This document shows, in pieces, positions 24,199-33,701 of a stretch of DNA of 64,000 nt. Both the position numbers and the translations under genes were made by a program. The notes below the pieces were generated by a model that was not told where the DNA came from, did not search any database, and saw nothing but the letters and a program-made list of their open reading frames with translations. The stretch is from Rhizobium sullae (GTDB lineage: Bacteria > Pseudomonadota > Alphaproteobacteria > Rhizobiales > Rhizobiaceae): contig NZ_CP104143.1 of the NCBI RefSeq assembly GCF_025200715.1, positions 992,001-1,056,000 of the forward strand. Reading direction: 5' to 3'. Position 1 is the first letter of the stretch. Every line of letters starts with the position of its first letter.

Positions 24199-25542
24199 TT
24201 ACGAGCTTGCCGCGAGCCGCTCGGTGAGTTCCTCGATGCCGACTTCGGCTTCGACGCTATCGCCCTTGGCCATCAGGTAAAGACCGAGAACAAAAGCGAG
24301 CGCTGCGATGAAGAGCAGGTAATAGGCATGCGCCATCGGGTTGATCGGCAGAAGCGAAGCGACTGCGAGCGGCGTAAGGCCGCCGAAAATCGCGTAAGAG
24401 ACGTTGTATGAAAATGAGAGGCCCGTGAAGCGGACGGGGGCCGGGAAGGCCCGGACCATCACATAGGGCACGGCGCCAACCATGCCGACGGCAAGGCCCA
24501 TGATCGCGTAAAGCACGAAGAGTATGGTCAGCGAGACGGCGGCATAGGTGTAGAATGCGAAGGTCGCGACGCCGAAGAAGATGCTTGCGACGGTGAAGAA
24601 CCTGCCGGAGCCGATCCGGTCGACGATCGCGCCGGCGGCTGCCGTGCCGAAGATCAAAAACAGCGTGCCGAAGCTTGTCGCGGCAAGCGATTGCTGGGCG
24701 GTATAGCCGTAAAGCTTCTGCAGGAAGGTCGCGGTCATCAGCGTCGTGACGACGATGCCTGCCGACAGGATCCAGGTCAGCAGCATCGAGATGACCACGC
24801 CGCGCGGATGATCGCGGAGAACCGCCTTCAGCGGCAGTTCCGGCACCAGCGAACGGCTCCGCTTCATTTCGGCGAAGATCGGCGTTTCCTGCAGCCAGCG
24901 GCGGAGATAGACGGCGACGAGGCCGAAGACGCCGCCGATGAAGAAGGGGATGCGCCAGGCATAAGCAGCGACATCCTCCGGCGTGAAGATCGAATTGATG
25001 ATCGTCGCGATGAAGGAACCCAGCAGGATGCCGAGCGTCAGGCCAGAGCAGAGGAAGCCGCAGGCAAAGCCGACGCGGCGGAAGGGGACGTGTTCGGCGA
25101 CGAAGGTCCAGGCGCCCGGTACTTCACCGCCGATTGCGGCACCCTGCAGCATGCGCATCAGGATCAGCAGGACGGGAGCGGCGACCCCGATCGAGGCATA
25201 GGTCGGCATGGCCGCCATGCCGAGGGTCGAAAGCGCCATCAGCAGGATTGAGAATGCGAAGACGCGCTTGCGGCCGAAGCGGTCGCCGAAATGCGCAAGC
25301 ACGATACCGCCAAGCGGACGGACGAGATAGCCGGCGGCGAAGATGCCGAAGGTCTGGATCGTTACCAGCCAATCCGGCATGTCCGGCGGAAAAAACAGGT
25401 GGCCGATGACGGTGGCAAAGAACACGAAGATGATGAAGTCGTAGAATTCCAGCGCGCCGCCGAGAGCCGAAAGGCCGAGCGTGCGGAAATCCTGGGAGGT
25501 GAGACGGCGAGGGGCCGCGGCGGGCGTCGTGGTGGGAGACAT
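24199..25542 (-). CDS. MFS transporter, metabolite:H+ symporter (MHS) type
   Basis: A 447-residue, 12-segment major facilitator. ALGGALEFYDFIIFVFFATVIGHLFFP, AGYLVRPLGGIVLAHFGDRFGRKRVF and LQGAAIGGEVPGAWTFVAEH are the MHS family signatures (ProP, KgtP, citrate carriers). It imports a small organic acid or osmolyte with protons; the substrate is not predictable. I chose the ATG at 25542 (MSPTTTPAAAP); an ATG at 25581 would add 13 residues. Confidence 0.88.
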   Translation of the reverse strand: MSPTTTPAAAPRRLTSQDFRTLGLSALGGALEFYDFIIFVFFATVIGHLFFPPDMPDWLVTIQTFGIFAAGYLVRPLGGIVLAHFGDRFGRKRVFAFSILLMALSTLGMAAMPTYASIGVAAPVLLILMRMLQGAAIGGEVPGAWTFVAEHVPFRRVGFACGFLCSGLTLGILLGSFIATIINSIFTPEDVAAYAWRIPFFIGGVFGLVAVYLRRWLQETPIFAEMKRSRSLVPELPLKAVLRDHPRGVVISMLLTWILSAGIVVTTLMTATFLQKLYGYTAQQSLAATSFGTLFLIFGTAAAGAIVDRIGSGRFFTVASIFFGVATFAFYTYAAVSLTILFVLYAIMGLAVGMVGAVPYVMVRAFPAPVRFTGLSFSYNVSYAIFGGLTPLAVASLLPINPMAHAYYLLFIAALAFVLGLYLMAKGDSVEAEVGIEELTERLAASS

Positions 25543-25703
25543 GAGGCTGCGCCTTTGATGGACGGGGATCATTCGGTCCATGCGGCATGGCGCCCGTCAG
25601 TTCAAGCGCTTTTTACTGATGGCGGCATCACGATTGTTGAAGATGTTTGGAAATGAAGGAGGCGCGACGCACCGGAAGGGAATATCAGTTAGCGCTCAGT
25701 GGT

Positions 25704-25868
25704 CTAAGCAATCTCTGATCTCCCGGTGACGCTGGGTTCACCCAGATCCGGCGCGCGGTCGGGATTCTGGCTCTCGGTCGGCATCCCTACTCGACGTGCC
25801 AAATCCTCCCGAAAGGCGCCGGAATCGAAGTAAGCCTCTGCTTTGGCTATCGCAGCGCCGCGGGTCAT
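25704..25868 (-). pseudogene. Truncated N-terminus of an M20 family peptidase
   Basis: MTRGAAIAKAEAYFDSGAFREDLARRVGMPTESQNPDRAPDLG matches the first 43 residues of rhizobial M20 metallopeptidases (PTESQNP is typical). After DLG the frame reads unrelated residues and stops at 25704. All metal and catalytic residues are absent. It lies just downstream of the ABC ATPase on the same strand, so a peptidase gene may once have ended this operon. Confidence 0.55.
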
Positions 25869-25945
25869 GGCTTTAACATAGCATTCGACGGACACATCGA
25901 AACAGCCAATCAAGCCTTTGCCGAGCAGACCTTCGGCTCGCACGA

Positions 25946-27007
25946 TCAATCGCGGACGACGAGCAGGTCGGCGGCCATGAAGCGGAGCGTGACGGTTTCG
26001 CCGGCCTGCGGCGGGGTGATGCCCGGGCTGTTGAACATGTCGAAGGAAATGACGTTGCCGCCGACGTTCATGCGGGTGCGGATGACGGAGCCGAGGAAGT
26101 GGGCGGAGATGACCTGCCCGGTCAGCGCCGTATCGCTCTTGACGCTGTCGGAAAGCGAGCCCGCTTCCGGACGGAGCGCCAGCGAGACGGTGTCGCCCGC
26201 CTTGTAGGCTGCGAGCGACTGCTTGAGCGTCACGCCCTGGTCGCCGATCTGGATGCGGTTCGCCGCCGGATCGATGACCTGCGCCTCGATCATGTTCAGC
26301 GTGCCGACGAAGGAGGCGACGAAACGGGTCGCGGGCGTATTGTAGACCTCGAAGGGTGTGCCGATCTGATCCGCCTTGCCGCCGTTCATGACGACGATAC
26401 GGTCGGAGATCGACAGCGCCTCTTCCTGATCGTGCGTCACGAAGATGGTGGTGATGCCGAGCTTCTGCTGGATGAGGCGGATTTCTTCGCGCAGCGAGAC
26501 GCGGATCTTCGCGTCGAGCGCGGAGAGCGGCTCGTCGAGCAGCAGAACCTGCGGCTTGACCGCGAGCGCACGGGCAAGCGCCACGCGCTGCTGCTGGCCG
26601 CCGGACATCTGGTAGGGGAAGCGATCTGCGAGGTGATCGAGGCGGATGAGGCTCAGCATCTCTTTCACGCGCGCATCGATATCGGCCTTCGGCATGCCCG
26701 CGACCTTGAGGCCGAAGGCGACGTTGTCGTGCACGTTCATGTTCGGGAACAGCGCGTAGGCCTGGAAGACCATGCCGATGTTGCGCTGGTTCGGCTTCAG
26801 CGGGCGCTGATCCTTGCCGTTGATGAAGAGGCTGCCGCCCGTCGGCGTTTCGAAGCCGGCGATCATGCGCAGCACCGTGGTCTTGCCGCAGCCCGATGGC
26901 CCGAGGAAGGAGACGAATTCGCCCTTCTCGATGCTCATGTTGAAATTATGGACGACCTGAACCTGGCCGAAGGACTTCTGAAGATTGGTCAGCGTGAGGA
27001 ATGACAT
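25946..27007 (-). CDS. ABC transporter ATP-binding protein, PotA-like
   Basis: A 353-residue ATPase. Walker A GPSGCGKTT, Q-loop VFQAYALFPN, signature MSGGQQQR, Walker B LLLDEPLSALDA, H-loop VTHDQEEAL. The C-terminal TOBE domain (about 280-350) includes LALRPEAGSL. The family energises import of polyamines, Fe(III) or related solutes. It is the last intact gene of a four-gene operon, with 6 bases between it and the permease upstream. Confidence 0.92.
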   Translation of the reverse strand: MSFLTLTNLQKSFGQVQVVHNFNMSIEKGEFVSFLGPSGCGKTTVLRMIAGFETPTGGSLFINGKDQRPLKPNQRNIGMVFQAYALFPNMNVHDNVAFGLKVAGMPKADIDARVKEMLSLIRLDHLADRFPYQMSGGQQQRVALARALAVKPQVLLLDEPLSALDAKIRVSLREEIRLIQQKLGITTIFVTHDQEEALSISDRIVVMNGGKADQIGTPFEVYNTPATRFVASFVGTLNMIEAQVIDPAANRIQIGDQGVTLKQSLAAYKAGDTVSLALRPEAGSLSDSVKSDTALTGQVISAHFLGSVIRTRMNVGGNVISFDMFNSPGITPPQAGETVTLRFMAADLLVVRD

Positions 27008-27013
27008 GGCCAG

Positions 27014-27808
27014 TTACCTTGCGGGGGCGGATTTTTGGAAGCGGGAGATGAGGTTCAGCAGCCCCATGCAGAGCCATGTGATCGAGAAGGCGATGACGGC
27101 GAGCGCCGACGGCTCATAAGCCTTGTTGGCGCCGACGAGCTGTAGGTACGGCCCGAAGGCCGGCCGGTTGAGGAGTGCCGCCATCGTGAATTCGCCCATG
27201 ACGATCGCAAGCGTGATGAAGGCGCCGGAAAGCACGCCGCTCAACACATTGGGGAAGATGCACCGGAACATGATGGTCGGCCAGCTTGCGCCGAGGCTTT
27301 CGGCGGCCTCCGTCAGCGTGCGCACGTCGATGGCGCGCATGGCGGTGTCGACGGCACGGTACATATAGGGCAGCGACAGCGTGATATAGGAGCAGACGAG
27401 CAGGATGTTCGTGCCGGTCGTATAACCCGTCAACGGCAGAACCGATGACGAATTGTACATGCGCAGATAACCGAAGACGATGACGATCGCCGGAATGACC
27501 AGCGGCAGCAGCGTCACGAATTCGACGATCGGGCGCATCTGCGGCAGGCGCAGGCGAACCCAATAGGCCGTCGGCACGACGAGCAACATGCCGAAGACGA
27601 TCGTCAAAAGAGCCATCAGCATGGAGTAGCCGAAGGTTTCGCGGAACTGGATGTCGGAAAAGACCGACTGATAGGCGTCGAAGCTGTATTCGCCGCGGCG
27701 CATTCGCAGCGAAAACTCGATCGTGCCGATCAGCGGAATGATGAAATACGATGCACCTAGAAAGATGGCGATCCAGGCGCCGAGACGTTGAGCTTTCATT
27801 TCTGCCAC
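27014..27808 (-). CDS. ABC transporter permease, PotC-like
   Basis: A 264-residue permease with six membrane segments, first LGAWIAIFLGASYFIIPLIGTIEFSL. The EAA loop is LTEAAESLGASWPTIMFRCIFPNV. It overlaps the 3' end of the upstream permease gene by 13 bases, so translation is coupled. Forms the heterodimeric channel with the PotB-like protein. Confidence 0.9.
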   Translation of the reverse strand: MAEMKAQRLGAWIAIFLGASYFIIPLIGTIEFSLRMRRGEYSFDAYQSVFSDIQFRETFGYSMLMALLTIVFGMLLVVPTAYWVRLRLPQMRPIVEFVTLLPLVIPAIVIVFGYLRMYNSSSVLPLTGYTTGTNILLVCSYITLSLPYMYRAVDTAMRAIDVRTLTEAAESLGASWPTIMFRCIFPNVLSGVLSGAFITLAIVMGEFTMAALLNRPAFGPYLQLVGANKAYEPSALAVIAFSITWLCMGLLNLISRFQKSAPAR

Positions 27809-28689
27809 CGTTCAGCGCGCATGCGCAGCATCAGGTAAAGGACGTTGGAGACGCCGGTGATGACGATCATGCCGAGCGCGATCGCGTAGCCAAGGTTCGG
27901 ATTGTGAAGGACATCGCCGCGGATTTGCGCGTAAAGCAGGATTGGAACGATGTTCAGCGAGCTGCCGGTCAGCGCATAGGCTGTGGCAATGGCGCCGAAG
28001 GCGTTTGCGAAAAGCAGCAGCGTGGTGCCGAGCAGGCTCGGCCAGAGGATCGGCAGGGCAACCATCGTCCAATACTGGCGGTTCGTGGCGCCGAGAATCT
28101 CAGCGGCCTCGCGCCATTCCTTCTTCATGCCGTCGAGCGCCGGCGTGAGGATCAGCACCATCAGCGGGATCTGGAAATACATGTAGGTGATGGTGAGACC
28201 GAAGAAGGACAAAAGGTTGAAGCCGGTTCCGTAGAGATTGAAGCCGAACCAGTCGCGCAGGAAGATGGTGACGAGGCCGGTACGGCCGAGCGTTGCCAGG
28301 AACGAGAAGGCAAGCGGCACGCCGGCAAAGTTCGAGGCCACGCCGGAGAAGGTCAGAAGCGTCGAGCGAACCGAGGAGGGCAGGCCGCCGAGAACGACTG
28401 CCCAAGCCAGGAAAAAGCCGATCAGCGCGCCGCCGAGAGCGGAAGCCACGGATACCCGGATGCTGATCCAGTAGGCGCTCATGATCGACGGCGTGAAGAG
28501 ATCGCCGATATTCTTGAAGGTGAATTCGCCTTCCGGCGTGAGGAAGGCGCCGACGACGAGATAAAGTGTGGGGATGATCAGAAACAGCAGAGCGAAGATG
28601 ACGAAGGGCGCGATACCCAGCCAGTCTATCACGCGATCCTTGTTGATCAGCGGGGCGGTGCTCGCCATAGGCGTTGAAACGGTGCTCAT
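27796..28689 (-). CDS. ABC transporter permease, PotB-like
   Basis: A 297-residue permease. WLGIAPFVIFALLFLIIPTLYLVVGAFLTPEG is the first membrane segment and loop; the EAA loop reads WREAAEILGATNRQYWTMVALPIL. ATG at 28689 chosen because residues before it are polar and unlike the family. It lies 78 bases after the binding-protein gene. Confidence 0.9.
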   Translation of the reverse strand: MSTVSTPMASTAPLINKDRVIDWLGIAPFVIFALLFLIIPTLYLVVGAFLTPEGEFTFKNIGDLFTPSIMSAYWISIRVSVASALGGALIGFFLAWAVVLGGLPSSVRSTLLTFSGVASNFAGVPLAFSFLATLGRTGLVTIFLRDWFGFNLYGTGFNLLSFFGLTITYMYFQIPLMVLILTPALDGMKKEWREAAEILGATNRQYWTMVALPILWPSLLGTTLLLFANAFGAIATAYALTGSSLNIVPILLYAQIRGDVLHNPNLGYAIALGMIVITGVSNVLYLMLRMRAERWQK

Positions 28690-28767
28690 GCGAAGCTCAT
28701 CCGGGGGCGTCGGAGTGAAAGAAAATGCCTCCCCGCTCATAACGGCGGGGAGGCAGGATGTCATGCC

Positions 28768-29871
28768 TTACTGAACGTTGGCGCCGACGACGCTGTCCCA
28801 CTTGGTGGTGATGGCCGTCTTGCCTGCGGCCTGCTCTTCGAGCGTCGGGAAGGTAGCCTTGGCATAGCTTTCAGCCGGCGGCAGCTTGTCGAGCAGTTCC
28901 TTCGGAACCTTACCCTTTGCAGCCAGATCGTTGAAGCGGATCGGGTGGCAATAGCCCTTCAGCCAGCCGAGCTGACCTTCGTCGGAATAGAGGTATTCCA
29001 TCCAGAGCTTGGCAGCATTCGGGTGCGGAGCGAAGGCGGAGATCGCCTGGACGTAGACACCGGCAACGACGCCCGACGCCGGAACGACGACTTCAACCGG
29101 CGGGTTGCCATTGAGGCTGTCGCGCCATGCAAGGCCGTTATAGTCCCAGGCGACGACGACCGGGGTCGAACCCTGAGCGAGCGACGCGGACTTGCCGATG
29201 ACCGGAACGAGGTTGCCGGCCTTGTTGAGCTCTGCAAAGTAGGCAAGACCTGCTTCACCAGCCTTCGTGGCATCCTTTTCGCCGGCGGCGAGGCCAGCGG
29301 CGTAGACGGCCTGAACGGCCTGGTTCGACGCGCGCGGATCGCCGGCGAGCGAAACGGTGTTGGCGTATTCAGGCTTCTTCAGGTCAGCCCAATCCTTCGG
29401 GACGTTCTTGACGATGTCTGTGTTTACGACGAACGAGAGAACGCCGTAGTAGTCGCCATACCAGAAGCCGTCGGCGTCCTTGGCGGAGTCCGGAATGGAA
29501 TCCCAGGTGGAGACCTTGTAGGGCTGGATGAGGCCTTCAGCCTTGGCCGACGGGCCGAAGGAGAGACCGACGTCGATGACGTCCGGAGCCTGCGGGCCGG
29601 TGTTGCCCTTGTTGGCCTTGATGGCTTCGATTTCGTCGCCCGAACCTGCGTCCGGGTTCAGTTCGTTGACTTCGATGCCGTACTTGGCCTTGAAGCCGGC
29701 AATGACGTCGCCGTAGCCGCACCAGTTGTGCGGGAGGGCGATGGTCGTCAGTGTGCCTTCCTTCTTGGCGGCAGCGATGAGTTCGGCACTCGGTTCTGCT
29801 GCCGCGATCGCAGTCGAAGCGACGACGATGGCAGTAGAAAGCGAGAGTAGTCGAGAAATGTTAGAGATCAC
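28768..29871 (-). CDS. ABC transporter substrate-binding protein, polyamine/Fe(III) type
   Basis: A 367-residue periplasmic protein with signal peptide LLSLSTAIVVASTAIAAAEP. Fold blocks: ELIAAAKKEGTLTTIALPHNWCGYGDVIAGFKAKYGIEV, APDVIDVGLSFGPSAKAEGLIQPYKV, DADGFWYGDYYGVLSFVVNTDIVKNVPKDW and SEEGQ-like YSDEGQLGWLKGY. It belongs to the PotD/AfuA-like group; the ligand could be a polyamine, another amine or a chelate. First gene of the leftward operon; GGAGAA precedes the ATG. An RpiR regulator lies directly upstream on the same strand. Confidence 0.88.
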   Translation of the reverse strand: MISNISRLLSLSTAIVVASTAIAAAEPSAELIAAAKKEGTLTTIALPHNWCGYGDVIAGFKAKYGIEVNELNPDAGSGDEIEAIKANKGNTGPQAPDVIDVGLSFGPSAKAEGLIQPYKVSTWDSIPDSAKDADGFWYGDYYGVLSFVVNTDIVKNVPKDWADLKKPEYANTVSLAGDPRASNQAVQAVYAAGLAAGEKDATKAGEAGLAYFAELNKAGNLVPVIGKSASLAQGSTPVVVAWDYNGLAWRDSLNGNPPVEVVVPASGVVAGVYVQAISAFAPHPNAAKLWMEYLYSDEGQLGWLKGYCHPIRFNDLAAKGKVPKELLDKLPPAESYAKATFPTLEEQAAGKTAITTKWDSVVGANVQ

Positions 29872-30061
29872 TGTTGTTCTCCTTCGGTTTTTAGTGGTCC
29901 GGCGATGCTGTTACTGGCGTTGCATGCAGCTTGTATGACGGTTGCGTGACGTTCGTTCTTCTTACGATTTTCAGTATTTTCGAACTCTGGTTCGTTCGCG
30001 ACACGCTTTTCTATTTCTTTCATGCAGCCTCTTTGTCTTTGTTGGTTCCTGCTCTCTCCTC

Positions 30062-30976
30062 CTAGCCAGGTTTTCGGAAGAGCTTGGTCTGCTCGAACAG
30101 GCCCTCCAGTGTTTTCATGCGCTCCTTCGTCTCGTCCCAAGTCGAATTCTGGACTGCTTCGATGAGCGCTTCGATGATGAAGAGCGTGACGACCGAGGAA
30201 TCCCAGGCCGACGGCGCCTCGATCTGGACGCGGAAGGCGTGTCTTGCGAGCTTTGCCGCCGGCGATCCCCATTGGTCCGTAAAGACGATGATCTCGGCGC
30301 CGCGCGTGCGGGCGGCCTGGGCAAGGCTCACCATCTCCTGCTCGTAGCGGCGGATATCGAAGATGATCAGCAGATCGCCGGCATTCATGTTGAGAACATA
30401 TTGCGGCCAGCTAGACGAGTTGGACGACAGAAGAGCGGTATTCGGCCGGATGACCTGCATATGGGTGAAGAAATATTCGGCAAGCGCGCCGGTGATGCGG
30501 CCGCCGACGAAATAGAGGCCGCGTTTGCGATCCGAAAGCAGCGCAGCCGCGCTGTTGAAGGTTGCCGTGTCGAGACCGCTCAGCGTCTGCCGCAGGTTTC
30601 CGATGATGGCATCGGCAAAACGGTTGAGGATGTGGGTGCCCGGCGCATTGGAGGCCCACCGGTCGTGCTTGGCGATCGGGTTGGAGATCGTCGCTTCGAC
30701 CTCCTGATGCAGATGCGCCTGGAAATCCGGGTAGCCCTTGAAACCGAGCTTTTGGACCATGCGAACAACGGTCGGCGTCGAGACGCCAGCGTTTTCGGCA
30801 ATTGTGGTGATGCTGCCCAGCCCTGAAACGGGATAGTTATCCAGCAGACTCTCGGCCAATTGCTTCTCGGCGCGTGTCAGCGCTTCGAAATGCGAATGGA
30901 TAACGTCCGAAACCGTCTTCGACGCAGCGTTCACTCGATCTTGCTCCCCGGGATTGGTCTTGTGCCACTTTCCCAC
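30062..30976 (-). CDS. MurR/RpiR family transcriptional regulator
   Basis: A 304-residue regulator. N-terminal helix-turn-helix (about 20-95): LTRAEKQLAESLLDNYPVSGLGSITTIAENAGVSTPTVVRMVQKLGFKGYPDFQAHL. C-terminal SIS domain (about 130-270): GLYFVGGRITGALAEYFFTHMQVIRP, GDLLIIFDIRRYEQEMVSLAQAARTRGAEIIVFTDQWGSPAAKLA. SIS domains bind phosphosugars in classic members. It is located between the polyamine-type ABC operon (downstream, same strand) and the amidohydrolase-to-ADH run (divergent), so it could control both. Confidence 0.9.
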   Translation of the reverse strand: MGKWHKTNPGEQDRVNAASKTVSDVIHSHFEALTRAEKQLAESLLDNYPVSGLGSITTIAENAGVSTPTVVRMVQKLGFKGYPDFQAHLHQEVEATISNPIAKHDRWASNAPGTHILNRFADAIIGNLRQTLSGLDTATFNSAAALLSDRKRGLYFVGGRITGALAEYFFTHMQVIRPNTALLSSNSSSWPQYVLNMNAGDLLIIFDIRRYEQEMVSLAQAARTRGAEIIVFTDQWGSPAAKLARHAFRVQIEAPSAWDSSVVTLFIIEALIEAVQNSTWDETKERMKTLEGLFEQTKLFRKPG

Positions 30977-31019
30977 TCAAAGTTAACAACGCTGTCACAA
31001 TCCATGTCAACTACTATCG

Positions 31020-31073
31020 TGAAAAGAAATTTTCAGCGCGCGCTTGACACTGCCGGAATACTGAAGAATTCTT
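31020..31073 (+). promoter_or_regulatory. Putative promoter and operators upstream of the amidohydrolase gene
   Basis: TGAAAA-GAAA-TTTTCA (31020-31035) is an inverted repeat with 6-bp arms. A -35-like TTGACA (31044-31049), 17-base spacer and AATTCT (31067-31072) give a possible promoter; AAGAATTCTT (31064-31073) is a perfect palindrome over its -10. The divergent RpiR regulator is the natural candidate to bind. Confidence 0.35.
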
Positions 31074-31113
31074 TTCTTGTAGGATTTTATTAAGAGATGG
31101 CAGGCCTGGGCAC

Positions 31114-31881
31114 GTGCTCACTCAGTTCAAGGTTCTAAGCGAAGCGGATGGAAACTGCGTCGGCATCGAGCGGCCGCACGGCAAGAGCCCGTTGCTGGTC
31201 ATCTGCGAACACGCTTCGTGGACGCTGCCCGAGCAGTTCGGCGATCTCGGCCTCTCCGAGGAAGCGTTGAAGAGCCACATCGCCTGGGATCCGGGCGCTC
31301 TGGCGGTTGCGCGGGGCATCTCGACCGCGCTCGACGCGACGCTTGTCTTCCAGCGCTTCTCACGCCTGATCTACGACTGTAACCGTCCGCCGGAATCGCC
31401 GGCCGCGATGCCCGAGAAAAGCGAGATCTACGCCATCCCCGGCAATCAAAATCTGAGCGCGGAGGAGCGGCGAGCCCGCACCGAAGCGCTCTACCTTCCT
31501 TTTCACGATGTGGTGCGGGGCCTCATAAAGGACAGGCGCGGACGGGGGCAGGAGACAGTGATCGTCACTGTTCACAGTTTTACGCCGGTCTATAGTGGCA
31601 AGGAGCGCACGGTCGAACTCGGCATCCTGCACGATGCCGACAGCCGCCTGGCAGACCTTATGCTGGCAGGCGCGGTCGACGCGCCGCTCTACAAAACCGA
31701 ACGCAACGAGCCCTACGGTCCTCAAGACGGCGTAACGCACACGCTGATCCTGCACGGGCTTTCGAACGGGCTCCGCAATGTAATGATCGAGGTCCGCAAT
31801 GACCTTATCAGCGACGCTGCCGGCCAAGGGGTCATGGCCGACTATCTGAAAGGGCTCCTCCAGCAAAGCCTGGAAGCCTGA
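31114..31881 (+). CDS. N-formylglutamate amidohydrolase family protein
   Basis: A 255-residue hydrolase. LLVICEHASWTLPEQFGDLGL supplies the metal-binding His/Glu start, HIAWDPGALAVARGISTALDATLVFQRFSRLIYDCNRPP the conserved D..R region, and VIVTVHSFTPVYSGKERTVELGILHD the C-terminal HSF block. Known members cleave N-formyl or acyl from glutamate. It leads a run with a permease, a glutamine-synthetase-like ligase and two dehydrogenases, so it might hydrolyse a gamma-glutamyl or N-acyl intermediate. Start is GTG at 31114 with a poor ribosome-binding site. Confidence 0.82.
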   Translation: MLTQFKVLSEADGNCVGIERPHGKSPLLVICEHASWTLPEQFGDLGLSEEALKSHIAWDPGALAVARGISTALDATLVFQRFSRLIYDCNRPPESPAAMPEKSEIYAIPGNQNLSAEERRARTEALYLPFHDVVRGLIKDRRGRGQETVIVTVHSFTPVYSGKERTVELGILHDADSRLADLMLAGAVDAPLYKTERNEPYGPQDGVTHTLILHGLSNGLRNVMIEVRNDLISDAAGQGVMADYLKGLLQQSLEA

Positions 31882-32005
31882 CTATAAAAGAAAAGACCCC
31901 AGGGAGCAGTCTAACTGCGATCGGCCCGTATGGCGAACAGCCGCGGGCAATTTTGGCACTGGATCGGCGGCAATTCCGCTGCTGATCGTCGAACAGGGGG
32001 AAGTC

Positions 32006-33553
32006 ATGTCGGACTATACCGAACTTGATAAGAAGCAGGATATGAACATCCTGCATTCCATGGGCTATGCCCAGGAGCTGGAAAGGCGAATGAGTTCGTT
32101 CTCGAACTTCGCCGTCTCCTTCTCGATCATCTGCATTCTTTCCGGTGGCATCAATTCGCTGGCGCAGGCGACTGCCGGCGCGGGCGGCGCTGCGATCGGC
32201 ATCGGCTGGCCTCTCGGCTGCTTCATTTCGCTCGTCTTCGCCGTCGCCATGGCGCAGATCAGCTCGGCCTATCCGACCGCGGGCGGTCTCTATCACTGGG
32301 GCTCCATCCTCGGCAATCGCTTCACCGGCTGGCTGACCGCCTGGTTCAACCTGCTCGGCCTCGTGACGGTGCTCGGCGCCATCAACGTCGGCACCTACTA
32401 TTTCTTTATGGGTTCCTTCGGCACGAGCTATCTCGGGCTGACGGACACGACCGTCGTCCGTGTCGTCTTCCTGATCATCATCACCGGTGCGCAGGCGCTC
32501 GTGAACCATATGGGCATCGGCCTGACTGCCAAGCTCACGGACTTTTCTGGCTACCTGATCTTCGCGACGGCGATCGCGCTTGCCGCGGCTTGCCTGATCG
32601 CTGCTCCGTCCTACGAGTTCGGCCGTCTCTTCACCTTCTCCAACTATTCGGGCGAAACCGGCGGCAATGTCTGGCCTGCGACGTCTGGCACCTGGGTGTT
32701 CCTGCTCGGGCTGCTGCTGCCGATCTACACGATCACCGGCTATGATGCGTCGGCGCATACCTCCGAAGAAACCGTGAAGGCGGCGCATTCCGTGCCGCGC
32801 GGCATGATTTCCTCCGTGCTCTGGTCGGCGCTCTTCGGCTACATCATGCTTTGCTCGTTCGTCCTGATGCTGCCCAATATGGATGAAGCCGCCAAGCAGG
32901 GTTGGAACGTGTTCTTCTGGGCGATGGACAGCCAGGTGAATCCGATCGTCAAGGACATCCTGTATCTTGCCATTCTGGTCAGCCAGTGGCTGTGTGGTCT
33001 TGCGACGGTGACCTCGGTTTCCCGGATGATCTTTGCTTTCTCGCGTGACGGCGGTCTGCCGGCATCCAAGGCGCTGTCGAAGGTCAGCCCGAAGCACCGC
33101 GCGCCGGTTGCCGCGATCTGGACGGGGTCTATCCTCGCCGTCCTCTTCGTCTGGGGTTCGTCGCTCGTTTCGATCGGCGAAACGCCGGTCTATACCATCG
33201 TCGTCTCGTGCACCGTCATTTTCCTCTTCTTCTCCTTCGTGATCCCGATCACGCTCGGCCTCCTCACCTGGGGTACCTCAAAGTGGGATAAGATGGGTCC
33301 GTGGAACCTCGGCGAGGGGATGTTCAAGCTCTTTGCCGTGCTCTCGATCATTGCGATGGTGCTGATTTTCGTCCTCGGCATCCAACCGCCGAACGACTGG
33401 GCGCTCTACATCACCGTCGGCTTCCTGATTCTAACGGGCGTCATCTGGTACGGCTTCGAAAAGCGCCGCTTCAAGGGCCCGCCGATCGGCGAGGAAGTCG
33501 CCAAGCGCCAAGCTGAAATCGTCGCTGCTGAAAAGGCGGTCGGCGAAGCTTAA
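32006..33553 (+). CDS. APC family amino acid/amine permease
   Basis: A 515-residue, 12-segment transporter. ELERRMSSFSNFAVSFSIICILSGGINSLAQATAGAGG and AQISSAYPTAGGLYHWGSILGNRFTGWLTAWFNLLG match the APC group that includes GABA, choline-like and ethanolamine permeases. A GGGGGAAG site precedes the ATG. It likely imports the amine that the next gene's ligase acts on. 124 bases separate it from the amidohydrolase. Confidence 0.9.
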   Translation: MSDYTELDKKQDMNILHSMGYAQELERRMSSFSNFAVSFSIICILSGGINSLAQATAGAGGAAIGIGWPLGCFISLVFAVAMAQISSAYPTAGGLYHWGSILGNRFTGWLTAWFNLLGLVTVLGAINVGTYYFFMGSFGTSYLGLTDTTVVRVVFLIIITGAQALVNHMGIGLTAKLTDFSGYLIFATAIALAAACLIAAPSYEFGRLFTFSNYSGETGGNVWPATSGTWVFLLGLLLPIYTITGYDASAHTSEETVKAAHSVPRGMISSVLWSALFGYIMLCSFVLMLPNMDEAAKQGWNVFFWAMDSQVNPIVKDILYLAILVSQWLCGLATVTSVSRMIFAFSRDGGLPASKALSKVSPKHRAPVAAIWTGSILAVLFVWGSSLVSIGETPVYTIVVSCTVIFLFFSFVIPITLGLLTWGTSKWDKMGPWNLGEGMFKLFAVLSIIAMVLIFVLGIQPPNDWALYITVGFLILTGVIWYGFEKRRFKGPPIGEEVAKRQAEIVAAEKAVGEA

Positions 33554-33580
33554 TAAACCGAGGCTTCCCCCTCAGGTGGC

Positions 33581-33602
33581 GGGGCCGCCGTTCAGCGGCC
33601 CC
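33581..33602 (+). terminator. GC-rich stem-loop after the permease gene
   Basis: GGGGCCGC, loop CGTTCA, GCGGCCCC: an 8-bp perfect stem 28 bases after the permease stop, without a T run. It may stabilise the upstream mRNA or attenuate read-through into the ligase gene. Confidence 0.4.
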
Positions 33603-33701
33603 ATCACCGGTTCAACGAAAAGGCATCTTGCCAACCAAGCCGGTCGCGGCATGCCGTTTCGTTGACCCGAGTTTCCAATTCAAAAGTTCAGGCGGACAAT
33701 C

